64,000 nucleotides of DNA from Ralstonia pickettii. GTDB taxonomy: Bacteria > Pseudomonadota > Gammaproteobacteria > Burkholderiales > Burkholderiaceae. Location: positions 1-64,000 of the forward strand of contig NZ_MCGB01000092.1 in assembly GCF_001699815.1 (NCBI RefSeq), written 5' to 3'. The position numbers were made by a program, and so were the translations under genes. This document shows, piece by piece, positions 17,502 to 26,972 of this stretch. The notes under the pieces are model-generated. The model worked only from the letters and a program-made list of their open reading frames with translations, ran no database searches and was not told the DNA's origin. How positions within the stretch are numbered: the first letter of the stretch is position 1; every line of letters starts with the position of its first letter.

Positions 17502-18584
17502 TCAGGTTTCTCTGGCAACCGAGACGCGGTATGCAGTGCGCTGCCGATAGACCTGGCCCGGGCGCAGCATGACCGCCTCCGCATCGGGCATGTTGACCTG
17601 GTTCGGAAACGCACTCGCTTCCAGACATAAGCCGCTGCGTTGCGCGTGCGTGCCCGACAGCATGTGGCCCGAGTAGAACTGAAGCCCGCGCTGGTCTGTG
17701 AGCACTGTCAATTCGCGGCCGCTGCCGGGTTCATACAGACGCGCGACCGGACGCACATGCGGGTGATCGTCCGGCACCGTGTTACGCAGCATGAAGCAGT
17801 GGTCGAACCCGCCGGCCTGCGCCAACTGCGCGTTAGGCCAGTCCAGCCGTACCCCGATGGGCGCCGCCTGCCGAAAATCGAATGCCGTGCCGGCGACACT
17901 CACTGCCCGCGTCGGGATCAACTTGGCATCGACTTCCAGGTAGGCATCGGCATCGATCGACAGGATGTGGCCCCTGATGTCAGTGCCGGGCTTTCCGCTG
18001 AGGTTGAAATATCCGTGGCTGGTCAGGTTGATTGGCGTGGGCGCATCGGTGCGGGCCTCGTAGTCGATTGACAGCGTGCCGTCGTCGTCAAGCGCATAGC
18101 GAACCTGGACGGCGACATTGCCCGGGAACCCCGCATCGCCTTCCGCAGACATGAGCCTCAGGACCAAAGCGCCGTCCTGCTCTTCGGCGTCCCATAGCGC
18201 TCGATGAAATCCGCTTGCCCCTCCATGCAGCAGATTGCTGTCCTCATTGCGGTCGAGCGCGTAGTCGATGCCGTCGAGCGTAAAGCGTGCGCCGGCAATC
18301 CGGTTGGCCCAGCGCCCGATCAAGCCCCCAAGGTAGCCCCCCGATTGAAGGTAGGCGGCAGGCGTCGCGTGGTTGAGCAGAATCTCGCCCAGGCGCCCGC
18401 CGCGATCCGGCGCTTGCCAGGAGACGAGCGTCGCCCCGAGGTCGCTGATCGAAACGCGCATGTCCGAGGCATTGCGCAGCGTGAACAGCCGAACCGGCTC
18501 ACCGTCGGGCAAGTGCCCCCATGTTGCTGACGAGATGGCGCCGTCGAGCGGCGCGTGTGCGGACAGCGCTGGCGCGATGCTCAT
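17502..18584 (-). CDS. galM: Aldose 1-epimerase (mutarotase) GalM
   Basis: GalM interconverts alpha and beta anomers of aldoses. The 360-residue protein shows LGATLVSWQAPDR, GGLIGRWANRIAGARF, LLHGGASGFHRALW with the substrate-binding His, INLTSHGYFNLSG with the catalytic His, and the C-terminal QFYSGHML and LCLEASAFPNQVN with the catalytic Glu. The start ATG 18584 overlaps the xylR stop (ATGA), so it is translationally coupled to xylR. This suggests mutarotation of xylose or other pentoses entering through the neighbouring importer. Confidence 0.94.
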   Translation of the reverse strand: MSIAPALSAHAPLDGAISSATWGHLPDGEPVRLFTLRNASDMRVSISDLGATLVSWQAPDRGGRLGEILLNHATPAAYLQSGGYLGGLIGRWANRIAGARFTLDGIDYALDRNEDSNLLHGGASGFHRALWDAEEQDGALVLRLMSAEGDAGFPGNVAVQVRYALDDDGTLSIDYEARTDAPTPINLTSHGYFNLSGKPGTDIRGHILSIDADAYLEVDAKLIPTRAVSVAGTAFDFRQAAPIGVRLDWPNAQLAQAGGFDHCFMLRNTVPDDHPHVRPVARLYEPGSGRELTVLTDQRGLQFYSGHMLSGTHAQRSGLCLEASAFPNQVNMPDAEAVMLRPGQVYRQRTAYRVSVARET

Positions 18585-19804
18585 GATTGGCCCTCTGCGA
18601 TGGCGCGTTCCTGGTATTCGCGCGGCGTGCAATCCAGCTCACGGCGGAATACGGCGTGCATATATTGCGGGGACGTAAAGCCGCAGCGCACCGCCACCTC
18701 GGCGGTTGCAACATCACGGCTGGCCAGCATGTGCTTGGCCGCGTCGAGCTTATGGCGAAGGATTTCCTGGTGCACGGTGCAATGCAATTCACGACGAAAG
18801 TGTTCTTCGAGCGATGACCGCGAGATACCGACGTAGTCCGCGACCTGCTCGGTCTTGATCCCTTGGCAGGCATATTGCCGAATGAAGTGCCGCGCCCGCA
18901 TGACATACGGGCTGGCAAGCGGCTGGTGCCGGGACGACGCCAGCACATTGATGCCGACCGGCGGCACGAGAATCTGCCGGCCTGCCAGGCGGGCGCCGCC
19001 CAGCATCTGATGCAGCAGATGTGCGGCGGTGCGACCCATTTCCACAGTGCCCTGAATGACCGACGACAACGGGATGCGGCTCAGCGTGCGCGTGAGTGGA
19101 TCGTTGTCGATGCCGATGATGGCGATTTCTTCCGGCACGGCGAACCCTGCCGTCATGCAGGCCTGCAGCAGATGCCGCGCCCGCGCATCCGTCACGGCAA
19201 TGATGCCGATGGGCCTGGGCAAGCCGCGCAGCCATTCGATCAACTGGCTGATCGCCTGATGCCAGGTCGGCGCGCTGGTCGAAAGCCCCCGATAGATCTC
19301 CTGCTCAACGGGGGCGGCGGGATTGTCCTGCCGGCGCAAACGCGTAAAGGCCAGTTCGCGCTGCTGTGCCCAGCGGTTTTCCGGCGCCTGGGGCAGGCTG
19401 TACAGCGCAAAGTGCTGCAGGCCGGCTTCGATCAGGTGCCGGTATGCCAGCGCGACCAGCTTGCTGTTGTCCGTTGCGACATAGGGCACGTTTGCCGGGT
19501 AGTGCGCGGCGTCTTCATACGATGAGCCGACGGCCACCACCGGAAGCGGACAGTCGCGCAGCGCTTCAGCCACGGCGGGGTCGTCGAAATCCGCGATGAT
19601 GCCGTCGCCGTCAAAGCGCTCGATACCGGGCAGGCGGCAGCGGAAGTCCTCTTCCAGAAACAGGTCCCACGTCACGCGGGTGGAGCGCATGTAGTCGCCA
19701 ATGCCCGCAATGATTTCGCGGTCATACACCTTGTTGGCATTGAACAGCAGCGCAATGCGATGAATGCGCGCGTGCTGCGAAGGATCGGGCAGTTGACGAT
19801 GCAT
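18581..19804 (-). CDS. xylR: XylR, AraC-family D-xylose regulator
   Basis: XylR activates xylose genes on binding D-xylose. The N-terminal periplasmic-binding-like domain begins with HRIALLFNANKVYDREI, matching E. coli XylR, and carries EEDFRCR and DGIIADFDD. The C-terminal AraC helix-turn-helix pair is VADYVGISRSSLEEHFRREL and AEVAVRCGFTSPQYMHAVFRREL. The start at 19804 gives 407 residues (E. coli 392). ATG 19840 and GTG 19876 are possible but less like homologues. It is divergent from xylFGH and coupled to galM. Confidence 0.92.
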   Translation of the reverse strand: MHRQLPDPSQHARIHRIALLFNANKVYDREIIAGIGDYMRSTRVTWDLFLEEDFRCRLPGIERFDGDGIIADFDDPAVAEALRDCPLPVVAVGSSYEDAAHYPANVPYVATDNSKLVALAYRHLIEAGLQHFALYSLPQAPENRWAQQRELAFTRLRRQDNPAAPVEQEIYRGLSTSAPTWHQAISQLIEWLRGLPRPIGIIAVTDARARHLLQACMTAGFAVPEEIAIIGIDNDPLTRTLSRIPLSSVIQGTVEMGRTAAHLLHQMLGGARLAGRQILVPPVGINVLASSRHQPLASPYVMRARHFIRQYACQGIKTEQVADYVGISRSSLEEHFRRELHCTVHQEILRHKLDAAKHMLASRDVATAEVAVRCGFTSPQYMHAVFRRELDCTPREYQERAIAEGQS

Positions 19805-19922
19805 GGCTTGAGGGCGCTCGCGGTGGCAGGGGTTTGCCATACGGCGGTGGCGCCGGGGCGTGCCGCTCGCCCGCACATTCTATGGGCTGCGTGCGGCGCT
19901 GTCAGACGATGCCCGCCGGTTG

Positions 19923-19962
19923 GAAATAAATGTTAGGGCGGTTGGGCAATTTCGTAATTGCC
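19923..19962. promoter_or_regulatory. Candidate XylR control region between xylR and xylF
   Basis: The gap between the divergent xylR and xylF holds GAAATAAA at 19923-19930, reminiscent of an enterobacterial XylR half-site, and a perfect inverted repeat GGCAATT (19945-19951) / AATTGCC (19956-19962). Assignment to XylR is inference from position. Confidence 0.35.
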
Positions 19963-20073
19963 GGTGCCAAGGCGGCGCATGCACCATGCGACTGCCGTCG
20001 AGCCGGCCGAAATCTATTGCGGCGCAGCAGACGCCACGTCGGTACCCACCAACAAAAGAAGATGGAGTGAGAC

Positions 20074-21102
20074 ATGAAATCGAACCAACGCCGTTGTGTT
20101 CTGAGGGCCGCCTTTTGCGGTGCAGTGCTCGCCAGCCTGTCGATGGGCGCGCCGCTGGCGCACGCGAGCAAGGCGCATCCGGAAATCGGCTTCTGTATCG
20201 ACGATCTGCGCGTGGAGCGCTGGTCGCGCGACCGCGATTACTTTGTCGCCGCTGCAGAAAAACTGGGTGCCAAGGTGTCGGTGCAATCGGCGGACGCCAG
20301 CGAGCAACGCCAGATCTCGCAGATCGAGAACCTGATCTCGCGCGGTGTCGACGTGATCGTCATCGTGCCGTTCAACTCCAAGGCGCTGACCAACGTGGTG
20401 GCCGAAGCCAAGAAGGCGGGCATCAAGGTGGTGTCATATGACCGCCTGATTCTCGATGCCGACGTTGACGCCTACATTTCGTTCGATAACGAGAAGGTGG
20501 GTGAACTGCAAGCGCAGGGCGTCTTCAACGTGCGCCCGAAGGGCAACTACTTCCTGCTGGGCGGCGCGCCGACGGACAACAACGCGAAGATGCTGCGGCA
20601 GGGCCAGTTGAAGGTGCTGCAGCCTGCCATCGACCGTGGCGACATCAAAGTTGTTGGCTCGCAATGGGTGCCCGAGTGGAGCGCCTCTGCGGCGCTGGGT
20701 ATCGTTGAAAACGCGCTGACCGCGAACAACAACAAGATCGATGCCGTGGTCGCATCCAACGACGGCACGGCCGGTGGCGCGATCCAGGCGCTGGCTGCGC
20801 AGAAGCTGGCCGGCAAGGTGCCGGTGTCGGGCCAGGATGCGGACCTTGCCGCCGTCAAGCGCGTGATTGCCGGCACGCAGACGATGACGGTCTACAAGCC
20901 ACTCAAGCTGATTGCCACCGAGGCTGCGCAGCTTTCGGTAGCCCTCGCCAAGGGCGACAAGCTCAAATACAACGCGCAGTACGACAACGGCAAGAAAAAG
21001 GTCGACACGGTGCTGCTGCAACCCACCCAACTCACCAAGGACAACGTCAACCTGGTGGTGAAAGACGGCTTCTACACGCAGGCTCAGATCAGCGGCCAGT
21101 AA
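20074..21102 (+). CDS. xylF: D-xylose ABC transporter binding protein XylF
   Basis: XylF is the periplasmic binding protein of the xylose ABC importer. It has 342 residues with a signal peptide (cleavage after AHA near 32), then IGFCIDDLRVERWSRDRDYF, the ligand region DLRVERW typical of XylF, IVPFNSKAL, SYDRLILDADVDAYISFDN and SGQDADLAAVKRVIAGTQTMTVYKPLK. GATGGAGTGAGAC upstream of ATG supplies the ribosome site. It heads the xylFGH-xylBC run and is divergent from xylR. Confidence 0.96.
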   Translation: MKSNQRRCVLRAAFCGAVLASLSMGAPLAHASKAHPEIGFCIDDLRVERWSRDRDYFVAAAEKLGAKVSVQSADASEQRQISQIENLISRGVDVIVIVPFNSKALTNVVAEAKKAGIKVVSYDRLILDADVDAYISFDNEKVGELQAQGVFNVRPKGNYFLLGGAPTDNNAKMLRQGQLKVLQPAIDRGDIKVVGSQWVPEWSASAALGIVENALTANNNKIDAVVASNDGTAGGAIQALAAQKLAGKVPVSGQDADLAAVKRVIAGTQTMTVYKPLKLIATEAAQLSVALAKGDKLKYNAQYDNGKKKVDTVLLQPTQLTKDNVNLVVKDGFYTQAQISGQ

Positions 21103-21127
21103 GGTCGCGCAGTCAGGGCCGCTTTGT

Positions 21128-21158
21128 GCCGGCGATGAGCTAACCCTTCGTCGCCGGC
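21128..21158 (+). other. Stable hairpin between xylF and xylG
   Basis: GCCGGCGA (21128-21135) pairs perfectly with TCGCCGGC (21151-21158). No T tract follows, so it is probably an mRNA-stabilising or partial-termination structure that raises XylF over XylGH, a common arrangement in binding-protein operons. Confidence 0.5.
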
Positions 21159-21183
21159 CGCGTTCGTACCTCAAGGACGGGGC

Positions 21184-22737
21184 ATGTCTGAACCTCTGTT
21201 GCAGATGCGCGGCATCGTCAAGACGTTCGACGGTGTGAAGGCGCTTGACGGTATCAACCTGGTCGTGAGGCCAAGCGAGTGTGTTGGCCTGTGCGGCGAG
21301 AACGGCGCCGGAAAATCCACGCTCATGAAGGTGCTCTCCGGTGTGTACCCGAGCGGCACCTGGGATGGCGAAATCCTCTGGGAGGGGCAGCCACTGCGCG
21401 CCGGCGGTATTTGCGACACCGAGCGCGCGGGTATCGTCATCATTCATCAGGAACTGATGCTGGTGCCGGAATTGTCGGTGGCGGAGAACATCTATCTTGG
21501 CAACGAAATCACGCTGCCAGGCGGCCGCATGAATTACGCGGCCATGTACCAGGGCGCCGACAAGCTGCTGCGCGACCTGAACATCCAGGGCATCAACGTG
21601 GCGTTGCCCGTGATGCACTACGGCGGCGGCCATCAGCAGCTGATTGAAATTGCCAAGGCGCTTAACAAGCGCGCCAAGCTGCTGATCCTGGATGAGCCGT
21701 CGTCATCGCTCACGGCGGCGGAGACGCGCATCCTGCTCGACATCGTGCGCGACCTGAAAGCGCGCGGCATTGCGTGCGTCTACATCTCGCACAAGCTCGA
21801 CGAGGTGGAGGCGGTGTGCGACACCGTGACCGTCATCCGCGATGGCCGCCATGTGTCGACCGCGCCGATGCGTGATCTGACTACCGACCGCATCGTCGCG
21901 CAGATGGTCGGGCGCGAAATTACGCAACTGTTTCCGCGCGAGCCGCATCCCATCGGCGAGGTGGTGTTCGAGGCACGCAACGTGACGTGCTACGACGCCA
22001 ACAACCCGACTCGCAAGCGGGTCGACGATGTGTCCTTCGCGGTGCGGCGTGGCGAAATTCTCGGCGTGGCGGGATTGGTTGGGGCAGGGCGCACCGAGCT
22101 GATGCAGGCGGTGTTTGGCGCGTACGAAGGTGCCAGTGAGGTGGAGCTGGTGCTGGACGGAAAGCCGCTGAAAATCCGCGCGCCGCTAGACGCCATTCGT
22201 GCGGGCATTGCGATGGTGCCGGAAGACCGCAAGCGTCACGGCATCGTTTCGCTGATGAGCGTGGGGCACAACATCACGCTGGCCGTCCTGCAGCGTTTCG
22301 CGCGTCTTGGGCGCATTGACGGCGCGGCCGAACTCGACACGATCCGCAAAGAGATGCGCCGGCTTGCCGTGCGTGCGGCGCATCCGATGCTACCCATTGC
22401 CAGCCTGTCGGGCGGCAATCAGCAAAAGGCCGTTCTGACGCGAATGCTGCTGACCGAGCCGCGCGTCCTGATTCTGGACGAGCCGACGCGCGGCGTGGAC
22501 GTCGGCGCCAAATACGAGATCTACAAGCTGATCGGTGATCTCGCCAAGCGCGGCATGGCCATCATCGTGATCTCGTCGGAGCTGCCCGAAGTGCTTGGCA
22601 TTTCGGACCGCGTGCTCGTGATCGGCGAGGGCGAACTGCGCGGCGACTTCGTGAACGACGGCTTGACGCAGGAACACATTCTGACCGCAGCCATTCAACC
22701 GGTGCGGCACACATCCACTTTTCATCGGGGTGGCTAG
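21184..22737 (+). CDS. xylG: D-xylose ABC transporter ATPase XylG
   Basis: XylG is the double-domain ATPase of the sugar importer. The 517-residue protein has a first nucleotide domain with Walker [10 protein letters not shown] near residue 39 and Walker [12 protein letters not shown]. The second has the degenerate P-loop GLVGAGRTE near 298, signature [12 protein letters not shown] and Walker [24 protein letters not shown] precedes ATG. The xylH start is 2 bases after the stop. Confidence 0.96.
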   Translation: MSEPLLQMRGIVKTFDGVKALDGINLVVRPSECVGLCGENGAGKSTLMKVLSGVYPSGTWDGEILWEGQPLRAGGICDTERAGIVIIHQELMLVPELSVAENIYLGNEITLPGGRMNYAAMYQGADKLLRDLNIQGINVALPVMHYGGGHQQLIEIAKALNKRAKLLILDEPSSSLTAAETRILLDIVRDLKARGIACVYISHKLDEVEAVCDTVTVIRDGRHVSTAPMRDLTTDRIVAQMVGREITQLFPREPHPIGEVVFEARNVTCYDANNPTRKRVDDVSFAVRRGEILGVAGLVGAGRTELMQAVFGAYEGASEVELVLDGKPLKIRAPLDAIRAGIAMVPEDRKRHGIVSLMSVGHNITLAVLQRFARLGRIDGAAELDTIRKEMRRLAVRAAHPMLPIASLSGGNQQKAVLTRMLLTEPRVLILDEPTRGVDVGAKYEIYKLIGDLAKRGMAIIVISSELPEVLGISDRVLVIGEGELRGDFVNDGLTQEHILTAAIQPVRHTSTFHRGG

Positions 22738-22739
22738 GC

Positions 22740-23942
22740 ATGACCTCTCAAACAAGCCCTCAAGCCGCAGGCGGGGTGGACCATTCGCGCAGCACAATCA
22801 AAGCAACGCAGCGCTTGCGGCAACTCTTTGCCCGCTACAAGATCCTGGCCTTGCTGATCGCCGTGGCGGCAATCTGGCTGTTCTTTTCGATGCTGACCGA
22901 CGGTGCGTTTACGTCGCCGCGCAATCTCTCCAATCTGCTGCGGCAGATGTCGATTACGGGGATGCTGGCCTGCGGGATGGTCTTCGTCATCATCGCGGGC
23001 GAGATCGATCTTTCGGTCGGTTCGTTGCTTGGCTTGCTCGGTGGCGTGGCGGCCATCCTGGATCAAGGACTGGGCTGGCCGATCACGGCGACGGTGCCCG
23101 TGGTGCTGCTGCTCGGCGTGGCCATGGGCCTGTTCAACGGATGGTGGTCGACCTACCGGGGCGTGCCGTCCTTCATCGTCGGCCTGGGCGGCATGCTGGC
23201 GTATCGCGGCATCCTGCTCGGCCTGACGCATGGCTCGACGATTGCGCCGGTGTCGGACAGCTTCGTGCTGATCGGCCAAGGTTACTTGCCGCGCCATGTG
23301 GGCGACCTCATGGCGGTGCTGATCTTCTGCCTGTTGATCTTCGTGGTGGCGAGGCAGCGGCGTGAACATCGCCGCTATGAACTCGACGTCGCGCCGCTCT
23401 GGCAGGACGTCGCCAAGCTTGTTGTGGCGGGCGCGGTCATCGTCGCCTTTGTCGCCACGCTCAACAGCTATGGCGGCATTCCGGTGCCTGTTCTGCTCGT
23501 GCTGGCGTTGCTCGGTATTTTTTCTTGGATCGCCAGCCAGACGGTTTTCGGCCGCCGTATCTACTCCGTGGGTTCAAACCTTGAAGCCACACGCCTGTCG
23601 GGCATTAACACCGATCGCGTGAAGCTTGCCATTTTCGGGCTCATGGGCTTGATGTGCGCGTTTGCCGGCATCGTCAATACGGCGCGTCTGGCGGCGGGCT
23701 CGCCGTCCGCCGGAACCATGGGCGAACTGGATGCCATTGCGGCCTGCTTCATCGGCGGCACGTCCATGCGCGGCGGCGCGGGTACGGTCTACGGCGCGCT
23801 GGTCGGTGCGCTGGTCATGGCGAGCCTCGACAACGGCATGTCCATGCTCGACGTGGACGCGTACTGGCAGATGATCGTCAAGGGCAGCATCCTCGTGCTG
23901 GCCGTCTGGGTGGACGTCATCTCGCGCTCCGGCCGCCGCTGA
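22740..23942 (+). CDS. xylH: D-xylose ABC transporter permease XylH
   Basis: XylH is the membrane subunit forming the translocation path. The 400 residues have about ten TM segments, with the BPD_transp_2 signatures FVIIAGEIDLSVGSLLG (near 83), GLGGMLAYRGILLG, and GELDAIAACFIGGTSMRGGAGTVYGALVGAL near 325. It is adjacent to xylG and followed after 46 bases by xylB. Confidence 0.95.
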   Translation: MTSQTSPQAAGGVDHSRSTIKATQRLRQLFARYKILALLIAVAAIWLFFSMLTDGAFTSPRNLSNLLRQMSITGMLACGMVFVIIAGEIDLSVGSLLGLLGGVAAILDQGLGWPITATVPVVLLLGVAMGLFNGWWSTYRGVPSFIVGLGGMLAYRGILLGLTHGSTIAPVSDSFVLIGQGYLPRHVGDLMAVLIFCLLIFVVARQRREHRRYELDVAPLWQDVAKLVVAGAVIVAFVATLNSYGGIPVPVLLVLALLGIFSWIASQTVFGRRIYSVGSNLEATRLSGINTDRVKLAIFGLMGLMCAFAGIVNTARLAAGSPSAGTMGELDAIAACFIGGTSMRGGAGTVYGALVGALVMASLDNGMSMLDVDAYWQMIVKGSILVLAVWVDVISRSGRR

Positions 23943-23988
23943 GGCTGCGCTACAGGCTTTATCTCTTTTGCTGTCACTGGAATCTCTT

Positions 23989-24756
23989 ATGTCTTATGCG
24001 ATTTATCCGAGCCTTGTTAACAAGAACGTTGTGATTACCGGCGGCGGTAGCGGCATTGGCGCTGCCATTGTCGAAGGCTTTGCCAAACAGGGCGCGCGTG
24101 TGACGTTCCTCGATATCGCCCGTGCCGACTCAGAAGCGCTGGCGTCGTCGCTGGGCGAGTGCGTGCATCCGCCGGTCTTCCGCTACTGCGACTTGCGCGA
24201 CATCGACACGTTGAACGCCACGTTCTCGGATATCGAGGCCGACACCGGCCCCATCGACGTGCTGATCAACAACGCCGCCAATGATGACCGCCATCAGATC
24301 GGAACCGTGACCCAGGCCTATTGGGACAACCGCATCGAGGTGAACCTGCGCCATCAGTTCTTCTGCGCGCAGGCCGTGCTGCCCAGCATGAAGAAGCGGG
24401 GGCACGGCGTGATCCTCAACCTTGGGTCCATCTCGTGGCACCTTGCCCAGGCGGACCTCGCCATCTACATGACGGCCAAGGCCGGCATCGAGGGCCTGAC
24501 GCGCGGTCTGGCGCGTGATCTGGGCGGATTCGGCATTCGCGTCAATTGCATCGTGCCCGGCGCGGTGCGCACGCCGCGGCAGATGGCGCTCTGGCAATCG
24601 CCCGAGAGCGAAGCCAAGCTGCTGGGCGAGCAATGCCTGCATGAGCGTGTCGACCCTGAACATGTGGCACGTATGGCGCTTTTTCTTGCGTCGGACGATG
24701 CCGCGCGTTGCACAGCGCGCGAGTACTTTGTCGATGCCGGGTGGTACGGCGGATGA
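23989..24756 (+). CDS. xylB: D-xylose 1-dehydrogenase (SDR), XylB of the oxidative pathway
   Basis: This short-chain dehydrogenase oxidises D-xylose to D-xylonolactone with NAD+. The start ATG 23989 begins MSYAIYPSL, matching the Caulobacter xylose dehydrogenase start. Visible are the Rossmann motif TGGGSGIG near residue 14, LINNAANDDRH, the catalytic Ser in LGSISWHLAQ and YMTAK (Tyr near 161), and the C-terminal REYFVDAGW. The name is that of the Caulobacter Weimberg pathway, not xylulokinase. Its stop overlaps the xylC start. Confidence 0.92.
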   Translation: MSYAIYPSLVNKNVVITGGGSGIGAAIVEGFAKQGARVTFLDIARADSEALASSLGECVHPPVFRYCDLRDIDTLNATFSDIEADTGPIDVLINNAANDDRHQIGTVTQAYWDNRIEVNLRHQFFCAQAVLPSMKKRGHGVILNLGSISWHLAQADLAIYMTAKAGIEGLTRGLARDLGGFGIRVNCIVPGAVRTPRQMALWQSPESEAKLLGEQCLHERVDPEHVARMALFLASDDAARCTAREYFVDAGWYGG

Positions 24757-25658
24757 TGGCGCCGATCATTCCGGATTGCGTCTGGCGCGTCGGCGCAACG
24801 CTTGGGGAGGGCGCGGTGTGGCACGCGGCATCGCGCTGCGTGGTCTTTGTCGATATCCAGGGCAGGCGGCTCTACCGCTATGACCCCGATACCGATGTGC
24901 GCCGCAGCTGGGTCGCGCCAGGCCAGATCGGCTTTGCGCTGCCCAGCGTTGACGGCAGCTGGATCTGCGGCGTACCAGGCGGTCTCTATCGGTTCAGCTT
25001 CGAAACCGGCACCTTCAGCCGCGTGTTGCCGGTCGAGACCGACAGGCCGGGAAATCGGCTCAATGATGGTTATGTCGACCGCACCGGCGCGCTGTGGTTT
25101 GGTTCGATGGACGATGCGGAGCGCGAGCCGAGCGGGCAGCTCTACCGGGTAGGCGGGGATGGTGGCCTGAGCGTGCGCGATTCGGGCTACGTGATCACGA
25201 ATGGCCCGACCGCGAGCCCGGACGGCCGCACGCTCTATCACACCGATACCTTGCAGCGTGTGATCTATGCCTTCGACCTCGGCGACGACGGCAGCCTGGA
25301 ACGCAAACGCATCTTCACCTCGATCGAGGGCAGCGGTTATCCAGACGGCATGGCCGTCGACGAGGAGGGGTGCCTGTGGGTCGCGCTGTTCGGCGGCGGG
25401 CGGATCGAGCGGTTCTCGCCCGACGGCCGATGCATCGGGCGTGTCGACTTTCCCTGTTCCAACATCACCAAGCTTGCGTTCGGCGGCGATGACTTGCAGA
25501 CGGTCTATGCAACCACCGCCCGAAAGGGCCTGACGGACGAGGCGTTGCAGAAGGAGCCGCTTGCCGGCGGCTTGTTCGCGTTTCGCGCGCCGGTCAGAGG
25601 GCTCCCGTCCACGGATTGTGCTGTGGACTTTTCCGCAGCGGCGACAGGTCAGCCCTGA
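24753..25658 (+). CDS. xylC: Xylono-1,4-lactonase XylC (SMP-30 family)
   Basis: XylC hydrolyses D-xylonolactone to D-xylonate. ATG 24753 overlaps the xylB stop (an in-frame ATG three bases later is possible), giving 301 residues. SMP-30/gluconolactonase metal ligands are visible: Glu in LGEGAVWH near 18, Asn in NRLNDGYVD, Asn in ITNGPTASPDG and Asp in GYPDGMAVDEEG. The 3' end overlaps the convergent xylX by 10 bases. Confidence 0.9.
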   Translation: MMAPIIPDCVWRVGATLGEGAVWHAASRCVVFVDIQGRRLYRYDPDTDVRRSWVAPGQIGFALPSVDGSWICGVPGGLYRFSFETGTFSRVLPVETDRPGNRLNDGYVDRTGALWFGSMDDAEREPSGQLYRVGGDGGLSVRDSGYVITNGPTASPDGRTLYHTDTLQRVIYAFDLGDDGSLERKRIFTSIEGSGYPDGMAVDEEGCLWVALFGGGRIERFSPDGRCIGRVDFPCSNITKLAFGGDDLQTVYATTARKGLTDEALQKEPLAGGLFAFRAPVRGLPSTDCAVDFSAAATGQP

Positions 25659-26833
25659 CGGACGAGCCCACGTGCCGCCAGGTTGCGATACAGAGCCCGG
25701 ACACCGAACGTCCACGGCGCGATTTCCGTCGACAGGCGTACCGTGTTGACCAGCGCGCCGAGGGGCGGGGCGCTGATCGTCACGCGGTCGCCCAGGTGGT
25801 GCGTAAAGCCGGCGCCAGGTGCGTCACGGTCCTTGATCGGCGAGAACATCGTGCCGAGAAACAGCATGAAGCCGTCCGGATACTGATGGTGCGGTCCGCA
25901 GGTCTGGGCGACGAGGTCAAGCGGGTCGCGGCTGATCTCGCTCATGTGGCTCACGCCGTCGAGCACGAAGCCGTCGTCGGCGCCATCAACACGCAGCGAC
26001 ACCTGCGTCGCGCGGATCGTGTCGAGCGTGAAGCGCTCGTCAAACAGGCGCACGAACGGGCCGATGGCGCAGGAGCCGTTGTTGTCCTTGCATTTGCCCA
26101 GCAGCAGCGCGGAGCGCCCCTCGATGTCGCGCAGATTCACGTCGTTGCCCAGCGCTGCTCCCACGACATGCCCCGTGCTGCTGACCGCCAGCACGATCTC
26201 CGGCTCCGGATTGTTCCACCGCGAGGCCGGATGCAGACCCACGTCGGCGCCGAATCCGACTGCCGACATCGGTTGCGATTTGGAAAACACTTCCGCATCG
26301 GGGCCGATGCCGACTTCCATGTATTGTGACCATGCGCCCCGGCGCTGCAGTTCGTCCTTGAGCCGCATGGCCGCATCGGAGCCGGGCTTGATCTTGGAGA
26401 GATCCGAGCCCACCACCCCGGCAATGGACGCGCGCACGTCGCGCGCCTTGGCTGGGTCGCCGCCTGCCTGCTCTTCGATCACCCGTTCGATCAGGCTGAC
26501 GGCAAACGTCACGCCGCAGGCCTTGATCGGCTGCAGATCGTTCGGAGCGAGCAGGGTTGGCGCGTTGCCCGCACGATCGGCAGCCAGTGAGCGTTCGACA
26601 AGCGTTTCGACGCGACCGAGGTTTTCCCCTTGGGCCTGCCGCGCGACGGCCAGTGCGTCAGGATGCTCGAACAGATCTGCCACCGTTGGCACGGCTTCCG
26701 TGATGTCGAACACGACCCCGTTGCGCACCACCACGACGGATGGCCCCTTGCTTTTTTCTGTTGTGCGCCAGACCCGACCGACGAGCGTTGCATGCTCGAG
26801 ATCGTGCGGCAAGTGGTTGGCGATGGCGGTCAT
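25649..26833 (-). CDS. xylX: 2-keto-3-deoxy-D-xylonate dehydratase XylX (FAH family)
   Basis: XylX converts 2-keto-3-deoxy-D-xylonate to 2-ketoglutarate semialdehyde in the Weimberg pathway. ATG 26833 is chosen because GGAG lies 5 bases upstream; ATG 26848 is also possible. The 394 residues align well with the Caulobacter protein as I remember it: CGVTFAVSLIERVIEE, WSQYMEVGIGPDAEVF, WNNPEPEIVLAV, GNDVNLRDIEGRSALLL and YPDGFMLFLGTMFSP. These cover the FAH-family metal-binding acidic residues. It is divergent from iclR with a shared control region. Confidence 0.92.
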   Translation of the reverse strand: MTAIANHLPHDLEHATLVGRVWRTTEKSKGPSVVVVRNGVVFDITEAVPTVADLFEHPDALAVARQAQGENLGRVETLVERSLAADRAGNAPTLLAPNDLQPIKACGVTFAVSLIERVIEEQAGGDPAKARDVRASIAGVVGSDLSKIKPGSDAAMRLKDELQRRGAWSQYMEVGIGPDAEVFSKSQPMSAVGFGADVGLHPASRWNNPEPEIVLAVSSTGHVVGAALGNDVNLRDIEGRSALLLGKCKDNNGSCAIGPFVRLFDERFTLDTIRATQVSLRVDGADDGFVLDGVSHMSEISRDPLDLVAQTCGPHHQYPDGFMLFLGTMFSPIKDRDAPGAGFTHHLGDRVTISAPPLGALVNTVRLSTEIAPWTFGVRALYRNLAARGLVRQG

Positions 26834-26922
26834 GTGCGCTCCGTTCATTGAACTGTCCTGTTGCCAGGGAACCCGCGTGATCGTAGAGATGGCGATGCGG
26901 GGTGTCCAACCACGTGACGCAA

Positions 26923-26940
26923 TTTCCAACCTGTTGGAAA
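26923..26940. promoter_or_regulatory. Perfect 18-bp dyad, probable IclR-family operator
   Basis: TTTCCAAC (26923-26930) and GTTGGAAA (26933-26940) form a perfect inverted repeat around CT, in the shared region between xylX and the IclR gene. Its TGGAAA/TTTCCA arms resemble known IclR-family sites. It probably controls both divergent genes. Confidence 0.65.
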
Positions 26941-26972
26941 ATCGAGCCAATTGCGAGCGGAGCAGGTTTCCA

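Noticed and set aside
25944-26972. Upstream extension of the IclR gene through xylX
   Set aside because: The extra 343 codons are antisense to XylX; IclR homology and a ribosome site support GTG 26973.
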